A DNA stretch of 64,000 bases from Alcanivoracaceae bacterium (GCA_029212745.1 JARGOL010000003.1:124001-188000), one strand, 5' to 3'. Counted from the first letter of the stretch, positions 1-9,621 are shown. Program-made: numbers and translations. Notes: a model not told the origin generated them from the letters alone.

Positions 1-516
1 GAAATGCGGGCGGATACGCGACTGCAGCGCCTGGATGCGGGCCTGCAGCTCCGCCTCGCCCTTGATACGCAGCAGTTCCTGGACATAGAAGTAGCGCATC
101 ATGACGCCGGCAATGATGGCGGCAATGGCGCCATTGACCAGCACCTCGAAATCCCACAGCGGGAAGAACACGCCCTCCGGCCCCAGCATCCAGCGAATCA
201 CCAACCGCACGATCAGGCTGAAGACCATGCTGATGGCCACCACCACGATGACCACGCCGACACTGGCGGCAGACAGGGACAACCGGTTCAGGCGTTCGCG
301 CAGACCACACAGCACCGCGGCCGATGACAACGCCACCCACTGGATGAACAGGGAGGAGAGCGCCAGGCGCTCAAGGGAAAAGTCGTCGTAGTGGGTGGCC
401 GCCAGGGTCATCACCAGCGCCAGCAGCTCCGCCACCACCACCACCACCAGCACCGACCGGGTGGCGCAGAAATCCGGCAGGAATGCCCGTTGCAGCGCTG
501 CTTCGTCCTTGCTCAT
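1..516 (-). CDS. algZ: AlgZ/FimS-type sensor histidine kinase (LytS family), N-terminal part
   Basis: Membrane sensor of the AlgZ/FimS-AlgR pair, which in pseudomonads controls type IV pilus and alginate genes. The window holds 172 codons from the ATG at 516 and the frame runs off the left edge. I translated it by hand. The start is [18 protein letters not shown]. Four hydrophobic stretches follow, for example [16 protein letters not shown], and then a cytoplasmic segment ending in LQSRIRPHF. That ending is the beginning of the His_kinase box of LytS-type kinases, whose phosphorylated histidine is in this RPHF motif. The gene is divergent from argH, the same arrangement as fimS-argH in Pseudomonas. 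The kinase ATPase domain and the partner regulator would lie outside the window. Confidence 0.85.
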   Translation of the reverse strand, partial: MSKDEAALQRAFLPDFCATRSVLVVVVVAELLALVMTLAATHYDDFSLERLALSSLFIQWVALSSAAVLCGLRERLNRLSLSAASVGVVIVVVAISMVFSLIVRLVIRWMLGPEGVFFPLWDFEVLVNGAIAAIIAGVMMRYFYVQELLRIKGEAELQARIQALQSRIRPHF

Positions 517-611
517 GCGTCGCCCGCCCCCCCTGCTGCAACCGCCCGGCCCTGTGTCCATACACACGGCACCCATGCCCCCTTATACCCCAGCAGACGC
601 GCCCGGGAAAA

Positions 612-620
612 TGCTATACT
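612..620 (+). promoter_or_regulatory. Extended -10 promoter element of argH
   Basis: TGCTATACT matches an extended -10 (TGn plus TATAAT-like hexamer). Transcription would start near 627, about 30 nt before the argH ATG at 657. No good -35 box is visible, which fits an extended -10 promoter. It lies in the divergent argH/algZ intergenic region. Confidence 0.45.
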
Positions 621-656
621 CCGCGCCTTTCCGGCCAGCCACCGCGACGGGACACC

Positions 657-2048
657 ATGACAGACAAGCAGCAGAACAAGCTCTGGGGCGGGCGCTTCAG
701 CGAATCCACCGACCAGTTCGTGCAGGAATTCACCGCCAGCGTGAATTTTGACCAGCGCATGTACGCGCAGGATATCCGCGGCTCCATCGCCCACGCCACC
801 ATGCTGGCAGAGGCAGGCGTGATCAGCACCGACGAGCGTGACGCCATCATCCAGGGCCTGGAAGGCGTGCGCGAGGACATCGAGAACGGCCAATTCCAGT
901 GGTCCGTGGCGCTGGAAGATGTGCACATGAACATCGAGGCCAGCCTCACCGACCGCATTGGCATCACCGGCAAGAAACTGCACACCGGCCGCTCGCGCAA
1001 CGACCAGGTGGCCACGGACATTCGCCTCTGGCTGCGCGACGAGATCGATGCCATCGACGCGGAGATGGCACGCATGATGGAGGGCCTGCTGGGCCTGGCC
1101 GAGCGCGAGGCCGCCACCATCATGCCCGGCTTCACGCACCTGCAGACTGCCCAGCCGGTGACCTTCGGCCACCACATGCTGGCCTGGTTCGAGATGCTGC
1201 GCCGTGACCGGGAGCGACTGGCCGATTGCCGCAAGCGGGTCAACCGCATGCCCCTGGGTTCGGCAGCGCTGGCCGGCACCACCTACCCGATCAACCGCGA
1301 AACCACCCGCGAGCTGCTCGGCTTTGATGAGGTCTGCTACAACAGCCTGGACGCCGTCAGTGACCGTGACTTCGCCATCGAATTCTGCGCCCTGGCCGCA
1401 CTGTGCATGACCCACCTGTCGCGCATGAGCGAAGAGCTGGTGCTGTGGACCAGCGCCCAGTTCAACTTCATTGACCTGCCCGACCGCTTCTGCACCGGCA
1501 GCTCGATCATGCCGCAGAAGAAAAACCCGGACGTGCCGGAGCTGGTGCGCGGCAAGACCGGGCGGGTGAACGGCCACCTGATCTGCCTGCTGACCCTGAT
1601 GAAGAGCCAGCCGCTGGCCTACAACAAGGACAACCAGGAAGACAAGGAACCGCTGTATGACGCCGTGGATACCCTGCGCGGCTCCCTGCGTGCCTTTGCC
1701 GACATGATCCCGGCCATCGAACCGAACCGGGAAGCCATGCGCGAGGCAGCCCGGCGGGGATTTGCCACTGCCACCGACCTGGCCGACTACCTGGTGCGCA
1801 AGGGCATCCCGTTCCGCGACTCCCACGAGATCGTTGGCAAGGCCGTGGCCTATGGCGTGGAAAAGAAGAAAGACCTGGGCGACATGAGCCTCTCGGAGCT
1901 GAAGCAGTTCAGTGACCAGATCGACGAGGACGTGTTCGAGGTGCTCACCCTGGAGGGGTCTGTGAGCGCCCGCAACCATGTTGGCGGCACCGCACCGGAC
2001 CAGGTCCGGGCGGCCGTACAGCGCGCCCGCGCACAGGGCAACGCCTGA
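657..2048 (+). CDS. argH: Argininosuccinate lyase
   Basis: Catalyses the last step of arginine synthesis: argininosuccinate to arginine plus fumarate, in the cytoplasm as a homotetramer. The 463-residue protein has the normal family length. It starts [16 protein letters not shown] and carries [12 protein letters not shown] and the flexible catalytic loop [12 protein letters not shown] at about residues 281-292, which holds the catalytic serine. I chose the ATG at 657 because the open frame upstream to 483 lacks family similarity and a promoter-like element sits between. The stop codon overlaps the next ATG (ATGA), so lptM is probably translated in tandem. Confidence 0.97.
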   Translation: MTDKQQNKLWGGRFSESTDQFVQEFTASVNFDQRMYAQDIRGSIAHATMLAEAGVISTDERDAIIQGLEGVREDIENGQFQWSVALEDVHMNIEASLTDRIGITGKKLHTGRSRNDQVATDIRLWLRDEIDAIDAEMARMMEGLLGLAEREAATIMPGFTHLQTAQPVTFGHHMLAWFEMLRRDRERLADCRKRVNRMPLGSAALAGTTYPINRETTRELLGFDEVCYNSLDAVSDRDFAIEFCALAALCMTHLSRMSEELVLWTSAQFNFIDLPDRFCTGSSIMPQKKNPDVPELVRGKTGRVNGHLICLLTLMKSQPLAYNKDNQEDKEPLYDAVDTLRGSLRAFADMIPAIEPNREAMREAARRGFATATDLADYLVRKGIPFRDSHEIVGKAVAYGVEKKKDLGDMSLSELKQFSDQIDEDVFEVLTLEGSVSARNHVGGTAPDQVRAAVQRARAQGNA

Positions 2049-2212
2049 TGAAAGCCGTGCTCCTGATGGCACTGCTGGGGATCGCCGGCTGCGGCCAGAA
2101 AGGCCCGCTGTACTTCGCCGAGCCCGAGGCGCCGGCCGAAGACACCGTGCAACAGGCGCCGGCCGCTGAAGAAAACAACGATGAAGACACCGGGGACGAG
2201 ACCACCCCCTGA
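2048..2212 (+). CDS. lptM: LptM/LppL-type small lipoprotein
   Basis: A 54-residue lipoprotein. [15 protein letters not shown] is a signal peptide with lipobox IAGC, and the mature part begins CGQKGPLYF, the hallmark of LptM (YifL)/LppL. In E. coli LptM binds the LptD/BamA assembly line and helps LptD disulfide maturation at the outer membrane. The C-terminal half is acidic and low in complexity (many E, A, D). The gene lies between argH and lysA, as lppL lies beside lysA in pseudomonads. Its ATG overlaps the argH stop, and lysA starts 15 bp after its own stop. Confidence 0.9.
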   Translation: MKAVLLMALLGIAGCGQKGPLYFAEPEAPAEDTVQQAPAAEENNDEDTGDETTP

Positions 2213-2227
2213 GCCACGGAGACCCGG

Positions 2228-3469
2228 ATGGACCATTTTCAGTACCGCGATGGCGAGCTGTTCGCCGAAGACGTCAGCCTGACCCACCTGGCCGAGCGGT
2301 TCGGCACGCCACTGTACGTCTATTCGCGCGCCACCCTGGAGCGCCATTACCGCGCCTTTGATGACGCGTTTGGCGATCATCCGCACCAGGTCTGCTACGC
2401 GGTCAAGGCCAACTCCAACCTGGCGGTGCTGAATGTCCTGGCCCGGCTGGGCGCCGGTTTCGACATCGTGTCCGGCGGTGAGCTGGAGCGGGTCCTCGCG
2501 GCTGGCGGCACGCCGGACAGGATCGTGTTTTCCGGTGTCGGCAAGACCGCGGCGGAAATGGAACAGGCGCTGCAGGCCGGCATTCACTGCTTCAATGTGG
2601 AATCAGCCGCCGAGCTGGAACTGCTCAATATTGTCGCCGGCGAGCAGGGTGTGGTGGCGCCCATTGCCCTGCGCGTCAATCCGGATGTGGATGCACAGAC
2701 GCACCCGTACATCTCCACCGGGCTGAAAGAGAACAAGTTTGGTGTCGACATTGAACAGGCGCCGGCCATCTATCACCGCGCCCGGGAAATGGCCCACATC
2801 GAGATCGTCGGCGTGGACTGCCACATCGGCAGCCAGCTGACCTCGCTGGCGCCGTTCGAGGATGCCCTGGAGCGCGTGCTGGCTCTTGTGAAAACGCTCG
2901 CCAACGACGGCATCAGCGTGCGTCACCTGGATCTCGGCGGCGGCCTGGGCGTGACCTATCGTGACGAAACACCACCGGCGCCGGCGGATTACATCAAGGC
3001 ATTGCTGGCTCGGCTGCCCGCCGACATGCCGGTGCACATCGAACCGGGCCGCGCCATTGCCGCCAATGCCGGCGTGTTTGTCACCCAGGTGCTGTACCTG
3101 AAGCCCACCGAGCACCGTAACTTTGCCATCGTCGACGGCGCCATGAACGACCTGATCCGGCCGAGCCTGTACTCGGCCTGGCAGGAGATCGTCCCGGTCA
3201 CGCCGCGGGATGCCGACTGCCGTAACTGGGATGTGGTGGGCCCGGTGTGCGAGACCGGCGACTTCCTCGGCAAGGACCGGGTGCTGAGCCTCGAAAGTGG
3301 CGACCTGCTGGCGGTGCGCTCAGCCGGCGCCTACGGCTTCAGCATGGCAAGCAACTACAACAGCCGGAACCGGCCTGCAGAAGTGCTGGTGGATGGCGAC
3401 CAGGCCTGGCTGGTGCGGCAGCGGGAAACGGTGGCGGACCAGTTGCGCCAGGAAAGCCTGATTCCGTAA
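2228..3469 (+). CDS. lysA: Diaminopimelate decarboxylase
   Basis: PLP-dependent decarboxylation of meso-diaminopimelate to lysine. The 413-residue protein has the fold-III decarboxylase motifs: the PLP lysine in CYAVKANSN (K60), HIGSQ, the glycine-rich GGGLGV that binds phosphate, EPGRAI, and the C-terminal GPVCETGDFLG and GAYGFSMASNYNSR segments that complete the active site of the partner subunit. A weak GGAG lies upstream of the ATG. It follows lptM and shares the lysine/DAP theme with dapF about 2 kb on. In many gammaproteobacteria dapF follows lysA directly, but here two minus-strand genes intervene. Confidence 0.96.
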   Translation: MDHFQYRDGELFAEDVSLTHLAERFGTPLYVYSRATLERHYRAFDDAFGDHPHQVCYAVKANSNLAVLNVLARLGAGFDIVSGGELERVLAAGGTPDRIVFSGVGKTAAEMEQALQAGIHCFNVESAAELELLNIVAGEQGVVAPIALRVNPDVDAQTHPYISTGLKENKFGVDIEQAPAIYHRAREMAHIEIVGVDCHIGSQLTSLAPFEDALERVLALVKTLANDGISVRHLDLGGGLGVTYRDETPPAPADYIKALLARLPADMPVHIEPGRAIAANAGVFVTQVLYLKPTEHRNFAIVDGAMNDLIRPSLYSAWQEIVPVTPRDADCRNWDVVGPVCETGDFLGKDRVLSLESGDLLAVRSAGAYGFSMASNYNSRNRPAEVLVDGDQAWLVRQRETVADQLRQESLIP

Positions 3470-3476
3470 AACGGGA

Positions 3477-4142
3477 TCAGGGTTGCTGGCCGGGCTCGCC
3501 GCTGAGGGACAGTTTTTCAGCCGAGGCGAGCAACAGGGCGTACATCTCGTCCGCCAGCTCTTCCAGCGGCATGTCGTAACCCCGAAAGACCCAGTTGTTG
3601 GCCACCTGGATCACGGCCCCCGCCATGGATGCACCCACCACACCGGAGGCGAACTTCTCCGCCGGGATATCCGGGAACACCATGCGCATGGCCAGGCTGA
3701 TGAACTCGCCCAGCTCGGTCATGGCGCGCTGGTATTCACGGTTGAGCGCATCACTGACACCAAGAATTTCCTGCAGCTGGATGCGCGCCAGCACCGGATC
3801 GCTGACATGGCGCAGGAACATGCGCGTGGCGTCCTGGCCGCGCTGCCCGGAAGAACTTCCCCGGTCATTCATGATATCGATGAAGCCATCACGCAGACGG
3901 TCGGTGACATGCTGGTACACCGCCGACAGCAGCTCTTCCTTGTTGGCGAACGACTCGTAGAAATAGCGCTCGGAGACCCCGGCCTTGCGGCACAGGTCTT
4001 TCACCGTGGTCTGGGCATAACCGCGGTTACCGATGATGTCGACACCCGCCTCAATCAGGTTTTCGCGCCGCAGTGCTTTTCGCTCTGCGGCCTTGAGCCC
4101 GCGATAGGATCGGGAAGTCGGGGGAGTGGCTGCGCTATTCAT
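3477..4142 (-). CDS. TetR-family transcriptional regulator
   Basis: A 221-residue TetR-type repressor. The N-terminal helix-turn-helix is clear at about residues 25-70 (ENLIEAGVDIIGNRGYAQTT, then KDLCRKAGVSERYFYESFAN). The all-helical C-terminal ligand domain is not assignable to a known ligand. It converges on lysA with only 7 bp between stops and lies downstream of the beta-propeller gene on the same strand (127-bp gap). It may regulate that gene or itself. It interrupts the common lysA-dapF adjacency. Confidence 0.85.
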   Translation of the reverse strand: MNSAATPPTSRSYRGLKAAERKALRRENLIEAGVDIIGNRGYAQTTVKDLCRKAGVSERYFYESFANKEELLSAVYQHVTDRLRDGFIDIMNDRGSSSGQRGQDATRMFLRHVSDPVLARIQLQEILGVSDALNREYQRAMTELGEFISLAMRMVFPDIPAEKFASGVVGASMAGAVIQVANNWVFRGYDMPLEELADEMYALLLASAEKLSLSGEPGQQP

Positions 4143-4269
4143 GGGGCGAAATTCTTACATTATTTGATGGCAAAATGAACCCAAGAGCTTGCAAAACACA
4201 CAATTAGGCGAGATCAGCCATGCTGCAGGCCAGAAAAACCCGTACGCACCGGCGCCCCACCGGGGGTCA

Positions 4270-5403
4270 TTACTGGCCCGCTGGCGCGCCCACCGGCAAC
4301 TGCAGACGGTAAATGGCGTATGGTCCCTGCGCCGCCATGTGCGCCTTGCTGCGCAGCATCTGCTCGGGAATGGCGCTGTCGAGAATGTAGAGCATGTTGT
4401 CCGGGCCAAAGCTGAGGGCATCGGCCCAGCGGATGTCCGGGTGCTGGACCAGGGTGTGGTGGTCACCGTCCGGGCTGATCACGTAGACGCCCTGGTGCTC
4501 CACATCGGTGAGGTAGACATTGCCGGCGTTATCAATGCTCATGCCGTCATTGAGGGGCTTGGGCACCAGCGGTTGCACGGCACCGTCCAGCTGCTCCGCA
4601 GCCAGGTCGGCGGCACGCAGGGCGGCGGTGGGTACGCGGTAAAGGGTATCGTGGGTCATCGCACCATAGAACAGCCAGCGGCCGTCCCGGCTCAGGGCGA
4701 GACCATCGACGCCGGGCTTGAGCACGAACAGGCCGCCGAGGAATTTCATCTCGCGGGATGGCGTCCGGATCAGCCAGTCCTGCGGCATCACCGAGGGATG
4801 CCCATCAAGCACTCGGCGCGCCGTGCCACTGACCACGTCATAGACCACCAGCCCGGGGACCCCGCGCAGCAGACCGACGTCGGCGATGTAGACGGTGTCG
4901 CCGTTCGGCGACACCTGCAGGTCCTGGAGGAACGACCCCATGGGGGCCACCGCGCCGCTGAAGCGATGATCATGCACCACTTCACCGGTGCGCGGATCAA
5001 ACGCCAGCAGGCGCGGATCGCCGAGACCGTGAAAGCCGTGGTCGATGGTCCATACCCGCCCCTGGCGATCGATGACCATGCCCAGCGGCGTCTGGAACAG
5101 GCTGTCCTGGCGGGCGGCATCGGGGAACGGGGCGAAGGCCTCACCGTCCCAGACCAGCACCTTGTGCCCGGATGGCCGCGACTCCGGATGCACGGTGAAA
5201 TAGACACGGCCCTCGTCATCCACGGCCAGGTTGCCCAGGGGCTCCGGGTATTCCAGCACCTTCTCCAGCGCCTGCGCCGGATAGCGCGGCTCCGTGACCA
5301 CCGCCGGATAGGGCTCGCCACCCGAGAACCGGACGCCCACCCAGACCAGTGTCACCACTATCAGCAGCACCGCAGTCGCCGCCAGCCAGCCTAATCGTTT
5401 CAT
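4270..5403 (-). CDS. Secreted or membrane-anchored beta-propeller protein (MRJP/yellow, SMP-30-like)
   Basis: A 377-residue protein starting [20 protein letters not shown], a signal peptide or single N-terminal anchor. The rest resembles the major-royal-jelly/yellow branch of six-bladed propellers, related to SMP-30 and gluconolactonase. Repeated blade motifs include [47 protein letters not shown] and [13 protein letters not shown]. Members bind or transform small molecules in the envelope; the substrate here is unknown. The ATG at 5403 was chosen because it begins the hydrophobic leader, and the extra upstream frame overlaps dapF. It is divergent from dapF and upstream of the TetR gene. Confidence 0.75.
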   Translation of the reverse strand: MKRLGWLAATAVLLIVVTLVWVGVRFSGGEPYPAVVTEPRYPAQALEKVLEYPEPLGNLAVDDEGRVYFTVHPESRPSGHKVLVWDGEAFAPFPDAARQDSLFQTPLGMVIDRQGRVWTIDHGFHGLGDPRLLAFDPRTGEVVHDHRFSGAVAPMGSFLQDLQVSPNGDTVYIADVGLLRGVPGLVVYDVVSGTARRVLDGHPSVMPQDWLIRTPSREMKFLGGLFVLKPGVDGLALSRDGRWLFYGAMTHDTLYRVPTAALRAADLAAEQLDGAVQPLVPKPLNDGMSIDNAGNVYLTDVEHQGVYVISPDGDHHTLVQHPDIRWADALSFGPDNMLYILDSAIPEQMLRSKAHMAAQGPYAIYRLQLPVGAPAGQ

Positions 5404-5482
5404 CTGCCGCCCCTCCGGTTTCCAGCGCACACCGTGCAGCCTACAATACCTGATTCGTCCCATCTGCCCAGCCAGGACAGCC

Positions 5483-6355
5483 ATGACACTGCGATTCACC
5501 AAGATGCACGGCCTCGGCAACGACTTCATGGTTGTCGACGGCATCAGCCAGCCTCTGCCCGAGGACGGCCTGCCGCTGCCAGCTGCCCGCATCCGCCAGC
5601 TGGCCGACCGCCATTTCGGCATTGGCTTCGACCAGCTGCTGGTGGTCCAGCCGGCGCGCACCGCCGGTGTCGATTTCCGCTACCGGATCTTCAATGCCGA
5701 TGGCTCGGAGGTGAACCAGTGTGGCAACGGCGCACGCTGCTTCGCCCGCTTCGTGCGCGAACAGCAGCTGACCCAGCAACACGATATCCGCGTGGAAACC
5801 GCCGGCGGCACCCTGACACTGCACGTGACCGACGACGAACAGGTAACCGTTAACATGGGCCAGCCGCGCTGGGCACCCGCCGACATCCCGCTGCGTGCGC
5901 CACAGGAGCGCGACACCTACGTGGTGGTGGCGGGCAACAACGGCTACGAGGTGTCCGCGGTGGGGCTGGGCAACCCGCACTGCGTGCTGCTGGTGGAAGA
6001 CGTGGACAAGGCCCCCGTGGCCAGCGTCGGGCCGCTGCTGGAATCCCACGCCGACTTTCCCGAACGGGTCAACGTCGGCTTCATGCAGATCATTGACCGC
6101 AGCCATGTGCGCCTGCGGGTATTCGAACGCGGCAGCGGCGAGACCCTGGCCTGCGGCTCCGGCGCCTGTGCCGCCGTGGTCTGCGGCCAGCGCCGTGGCT
6201 TGCTCGATGAACACGTCAACGTGGCCCTGCCCGGCGGCCACCTGCAGATCAGCCACACAGCCGGCCAGGACATCCTGATGACAGGCCCGGCCACCCGTGT
6301 CTATGATGGCGAAATTCCCCGGGACGACAGTCCCTCGCCGGCCACCCGCGCATAA
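5483..6355 (+). CDS. dapF: Diaminopimelate epimerase
   Basis: Converts LL- to meso-diaminopimelate for lysine and peptidoglycan. The 290-residue protein starts [20 protein letters not shown]. It carries both active-site cysteine signatures of the cofactor-independent epimerases: NQCGNGARC (about residue 80) and ACGSGACA (about residue 225). An AGGA lies just upstream of the ATG. DUF484 follows after an 18-bp gap, as in other gammaproteobacteria. Confidence 0.97.
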   Translation: MTLRFTKMHGLGNDFMVVDGISQPLPEDGLPLPAARIRQLADRHFGIGFDQLLVVQPARTAGVDFRYRIFNADGSEVNQCGNGARCFARFVREQQLTQQHDIRVETAGGTLTLHVTDDEQVTVNMGQPRWAPADIPLRAPQERDTYVVVAGNNGYEVSAVGLGNPHCVLLVEDVDKAPVASVGPLLESHADFPERVNVGFMQIIDRSHVRLRVFERGSGETLACGSGACAAVVCGQRRGLLDEHVNVALPGGHLQISHTAGQDILMTGPATRVYDGEIPRDDSPSPATRA

Positions 6356-6373
6356 AACAAGGAGAGCGTCAGC

Positions 6374-7087
6374 ATGAGCGAAGACAACGGCATCAATGCC
6401 GACAAGGTGGCCGCCTGGTTACGTGACAACCCCGACTTCTTTATCCAGCGCGACGAGTTGCTGGAACTGCTGCGCCTGCCGGACCCGCGCGGCGATGCCG
6501 TGTCGTTGCTGGAGCGCCAGGCGCAGGTACTGCGCAGTCGCAATCACGAACTGCGCGACCGCCTCAATGCCCTGCTGGACGTGGCCCGTGAAAACGATGG
6601 CCTGTTCGAGAAAACCCGCCAGCTGGTGCTCAAGCTGGTGGAAGCCCGCACCGCCGAGCAGCTGTTCAACAACCTGCTCGGCAGCCTGCGCGACGACTTC
6701 CACTGCGACGCCGTCACCCTGATCGTCTACGACCGTGACCTGGATGTGTCCGGCGAGCTGCGCGCCAGTGTGCGCTGCATTGCCGAGGAAGAACTGCATG
6801 ACGCCATCCAGGTGCTGCTGCGCAAGGGCAACCCGGTGTGCGGCATCCTGCGTGACGTGGAAGTGGAACAGCTGTTCGGCGAGCGCCGCGAGCAGGCCCG
6901 CTCGGCCGCCATGGTGCCGCTGGAATTCCAGGGTCGCCAGGGCGTGCTGGCCATTGGCAGTGCCGATGCACAGCATTTTCGCAGCTCCATGGGCACGCTG
7001 TTCATCAGCCATATCGGCGATATCCTGGCGCGCCGCCTGGCCGACCTGCTGCGCCACCACAACAAGCTGGAAGCGCGGCGCGCCTGA
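6374..7087 (+). CDS. DUF484 family protein (GAF-like)
   Basis: A 237-residue cytoplasmic protein of the DUF484 family, encoded between dapF and xerC in most gammaproteobacteria. Features seen are AWLRDNPDFFIQRDELLELL near the N terminus, a probable short coiled coil (residues 35-75), then a GAF-like domain ending with FISHIGDILARRLADLL. The function of the family is not established. AGGAGAG 8 nt upstream supports the ATG. Here the next plus-strand gene, xerC, is separated from it by an opposite-strand regulator. Confidence 0.9.
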   Translation: MSEDNGINADKVAAWLRDNPDFFIQRDELLELLRLPDPRGDAVSLLERQAQVLRSRNHELRDRLNALLDVARENDGLFEKTRQLVLKLVEARTAEQLFNNLLGSLRDDFHCDAVTLIVYDRDLDVSGELRASVRCIAEEELHDAIQVLLRKGNPVCGILRDVEVEQLFGERREQARSAAMVPLEFQGRQGVLAIGSADAQHFRSSMGTLFISHIGDILARRLADLLRHHNKLEARRA

Positions 7088-7116
7088 CCCGGCCGCTGCC
7101 GCTTTTCCACGCCGCG

Positions 7117-7767
7117 TCAGCCAGCCTCCCCGGCAAACAGCGCCACCGTGTCGCGCAGCGGCGCCATCGGCAGCGCGAAGGCCAGGCGAAAATCGCGCAG
7201 GGCGGCGGCATCCCCTCGCAGACGAAAATCCTCCCCCGGCGGCGCGCCGGAAACAGCGCGCGTGAAACCCGCCGCCGTTGCCTGCAGGCGCACATCCGGG
7301 ATCACCGGTGCGGCGTCCGGGCGGATCGCCAGACGGCCGTGACTGACGAAACAGGTGAACCGCTCCTCGCCCACCTGCACTTCGATGATCCGCTCCATGT
7401 CACTCGCCTGGAGGGGGTCAAACAGCACGCCCAGGACGGTCCGCGCCGGCACCGGCGCGTCGCCACCGCCGGCTGGCAGGCCAAGGAAATGGCCCGTGGC
7501 CATCAGGGTACGCAGCAAAGGACGCAACGCCTGGCCGCGCGGCGTCAATGCATAGCCGTGCTCGCCGGCCTGAACCAGCCCGCTTGCCTGTAACTGACCC
7601 AGCCGGGCGGAAAGGAGGTTGGGCCCGATCCCCCTGAGCGCCCGCAACAACTGGTTAAAGCCGGCGCTGCCGGCACACAGGTCGCGCAGGATCATCAGGG
7701 TCCAGCGCTCCCCCAGCAGGTCCAGCGCCTTTGCCACACCGCATTGCTGCCCGTACGTCCGCGCCAT
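7117..7767 (-). CDS. HxlR-family winged-helix regulator with SCP2-like C-terminal domain
   Basis: A 216-residue protein. Residues 1-95 are an HxlR-type winged helix: CGVAKALDLLGERWTLMILR, then FNQLLRALRGIGPNLLSARL and a wing ending YALTPRGQAL. Residues 125-205 look like an SCP2 sterol-carrier-type domain (RFTCFVSHGRLAIRPD, FRLRGDAAALRDFRLAF), so the protein may sense a hydrophobic ligand; that is inference. It is convergent with DUF484 and divergent from xerC. Its position inside an otherwise conserved dapF-DUF484-xerC block, plus an AT-rich upstream region, suggests a later insertion. Confidence 0.85.
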   Translation of the reverse strand: MARTYGQQCGVAKALDLLGERWTLMILRDLCAGSAGFNQLLRALRGIGPNLLSARLGQLQASGLVQAGEHGYALTPRGQALRPLLRTLMATGHFLGLPAGGGDAPVPARTVLGVLFDPLQASDMERIIEVQVGEERFTCFVSHGRLAIRPDAAPVIPDVRLQATAAGFTRAVSGAPPGEDFRLRGDAAALRDFRLAFALPMAPLRDTVALFAGEAG

Positions 7768-7790
7768 AGTACTAATCCATATACTACTAA
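7767..7790. promoter_or_regulatory. AT-rich imperfect palindrome between the HxlR gene and xerC
   Basis: TAGTA and TACTA arms separated by 10 nt lie at the start codon of the HxlR gene, within an unusually AT-rich patch (7767-7815). This would be a natural autoregulatory operator and could also affect xerC. No binding data or second copy in the window supports it. Confidence 0.3.
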
Positions 7791-7866
7791 CTATATGTTT
7801 CTATATCACTGGATGCGCGGACATGCAATCCGCTGGCGGCCAACGGTGAGCTGGTTACAATGGGGC

Positions 7867-8808
7867 ATGACAGCAGCCCAGCCGACGCACCTGATCGACC
7901 GCTTCCTTGCCCATCTCGAGCGCGAGCGGCGGCTGTCCGCCAACACGGTGAGCAATTACCGGCGCGACCTGGCGCGTGCGCTGGGCGTGCTGCAGGACGG
8001 CGGCATGACCGACTGGCCCGGCGCATCTGCCCACGACGTGCGTCTGCTGGTCAGTCGCCTGCACCGGCAAGGGCTGGGGGGCAAGTCAATCCAGCGGCTT
8101 CTGTCGGCCCTGCGCACCTTCTACAACTGGCAGATACGGGAAGGCCTGTGCCAGCAGAATCCGGCTGACGGCATCAGCGCGCCACGCAGTGGCCGGCGCC
8201 TGCCGAAGACACTGGATGCGGACCAGGTGGGCCAGCTGCTGGACACGCCTGGCGCCGGCGATGACCTGCTCAGCCTGCGCGACCAGGCGCTGATGGAGCT
8301 GATCTACTCCTCCGGGCTGCGGCTATCGGAGGTACTCAGCCTGGACGTGGATACCATCGACTTCGCCGACCAGACCCTGGTGGTGACTGGCAAGGGCAGC
8401 AAGACCCGCCACCTGCCGGTGGGCACACCCGCCATCCAGGCGGTCAAGGCCTGGCTGGAACGCCGTCATGAAATCACCGGTGCGTCAGGCTCGACGGCGC
8501 TGTTCCTGAGCCAGCGCGGCACACGCCTGAGCCCGCGCAGCGTCCAGGACAGGCTCGCCCGGGCGGCCCGCCAGCGAGGGCTGGACGGACGATTGCACCC
8601 GCACATGCTGCGCCATTCCTTTGCCACCCACATGCTGGAATCCTCCGGCGACCTGCGCGCCGTGCAGGAACTGCTCGGCCACGCCAACCTGTCCACCACC
8701 CAGGTCTATACCCACCTGGATTTCCAGCACCTGGCCAAGGTCTATGACGCCGCCCACCCGCGCGCCCAGCGCCAGCCAGGCGGCGACGACAGCGAAAAGA
8801 ACGATTAG
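7867..8808 (+). CDS. xerC: Tyrosine recombinase XerC
   Basis: Resolves chromosome dimers at dif with XerD and FtsK. The 313 residues from the ATG at 7867 match the family length (about 300). The SAM-like N-terminal domain starts LIDRFLAHLERERRLSANTV. The catalytic domain has the expected residues: Arg in SSGLRLSEVLSL, Lys in GKGSKTRHLP, HxLRH in HPHMLRHSFATHML, and His plus the nucleophilic Tyr in LGHANLSTTQVYTHL. The open frame extends upstream to 7744, but that part overlaps the HxlR gene and lacks family similarity. It converges with the DUF4112 gene (7-bp gap). Confidence 0.95.
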   Translation: MTAAQPTHLIDRFLAHLERERRLSANTVSNYRRDLARALGVLQDGGMTDWPGASAHDVRLLVSRLHRQGLGGKSIQRLLSALRTFYNWQIREGLCQQNPADGISAPRSGRRLPKTLDADQVGQLLDTPGAGDDLLSLRDQALMELIYSSGLRLSEVLSLDVDTIDFADQTLVVTGKGSKTRHLPVGTPAIQAVKAWLERRHEITGASGSTALFLSQRGTRLSPRSVQDRLARAARQRGLDGRLHPHMLRHSFATHMLESSGDLRAVQELLGHANLSTTQVYTHLDFQHLAKVYDAAHPRAQRQPGGDDSEKND

Positions 8809-8815
8809 GAGAGGG

Positions 8816-9280
8816 TCAGGGCAGCCGGCCGCCGGCATACTGCCAAAGCAACGCCGCGCTGGCACCGGCCAGCACCAGCGCCAGCAACAACGGCAGCCAG
8901 GCGGTGGTGCGCGGCTCATCCGCCGCTGTCTCGCGATAGAGCCAACGCCGCAGAAGCCGGGCGTTGCGGGTATTGGCCTTGAACCAGGCGTCGAACAGGT
9001 CGCCGGCCACGGGCAGCAGACCGCCGACAGCATCAATGCCCATGTTGGCCAGCATGCGCATCTTCAGGGAAAACGGCGCCCCGGCACGCTGGGCTTCCAG
9101 CAGCAGGTAGGAGGACAGCACCAGCCCGGCGGCATCACCGACCCCGGGCAACAGGCCAATCAATGGTTCGAGACCCAGCTGGAAGCGTGTGAAGGGCACG
9201 CTGATGCTGGTATCCATCAGGTCGGCAAAACGGTCAACCCGCGCCAGCACCTGCTGCCGGTCTTCCCGGGAGGGACTCAC
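8816..9280 (-). CDS. DUF4112 membrane protein
   Basis: A 154-residue protein with the DUF4112 pattern RFADLMDTSISVPFTRFQLG, LEPLIGLLPGVGDAAGLVLS and a duplicated DAVGGLLPVAGDLFDAWF. These repeats probably lie in or on the membrane. A clear transmembrane helix follows near the C terminus (AWLPLLLALVLAGASAALLW). Function unknown. The start is a GTG at 9280 whose last bases overlap the stop of the Rieske gene (GTGA), so the two are translationally coupled. Confidence 0.75.
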   Translation of the reverse strand: MSPSREDRQQVLARVDRFADLMDTSISVPFTRFQLGLEPLIGLLPGVGDAAGLVLSSYLLLEAQRAGAPFSLKMRMLANMGIDAVGGLLPVAGDLFDAWFKANTRNARLLRRWLYRETAADEPRTTAWLPLLLALVLAGASAALLWQYAGGRLP

Positions 9281-9621
9281 AGCTCGACAAACAGCCGCTC
9301 ACCCTCTTCCACCACCGTGTAGGTCTTGAGGGCCTTTTCCTGGCGCAGGGCATTGAGCAGCTGCACGCCGGGCGGGAAATTCGCCCACTCCTCCACCTCA
9401 CCGGTGCGGATATTGAAGCGGGCCCGGTGCAAAGGGCACTGGACACACTTGTCTTCCAGCACCTTGCCCTTCTCCATGGAACGGAACAGGTGTGTGCAGC
9501 GCGCCTGGGTGGCAAAAAAACCGTCGGTGAGATGGAACACCAGCACCTTCTCATCACCGGCCTTGATCAGGCGGCTTTCGCCCTCGGGTATATCAGCCTT
9601 GTTTCCTGCATCCACGCGCAT
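9277..9621 (-). CDS. Rieske [2Fe-2S] ferredoxin-like protein
   Basis: A 114-residue single-domain Rieske protein. The two cluster motifs are CTHL and CPLH, separated by about 16 residues, giving the Cys/His-Cys/His ligands. Small soluble proteins of this type carry electrons, often to a mono- or dioxygenase or a reductase; no partner is visible here. The ATG at 9621 has AGGGAG 7 nt upstream and is preferred over the longer frame to 9660, which would run to the end of speA. Encoded 35 bp downstream of speA on the same strand. Confidence 0.85.
   Translation of the reverse strand: MRVDAGNKADIPEGESRLIKAGDEKVLVFHLTDGFFATQARCTHLFRSMEKGKVLEDKCVQCPLHRARFNIRTGEVEEWANFPPGVQLLNALRQEKALKTYTVVEEGERLFVEL

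Noticed and set aside
513-2072. A 519-codon minus-strand open frame opposite argH
   Set aside because: Low-complexity shadow of a high-GC gene; argH on the other strand has the family motifs.
4189-5394. A 401-codon plus-strand frame opposite the propeller gene
   Set aside because: Shadow frame; the minus-strand protein has a signal peptide and propeller blades.
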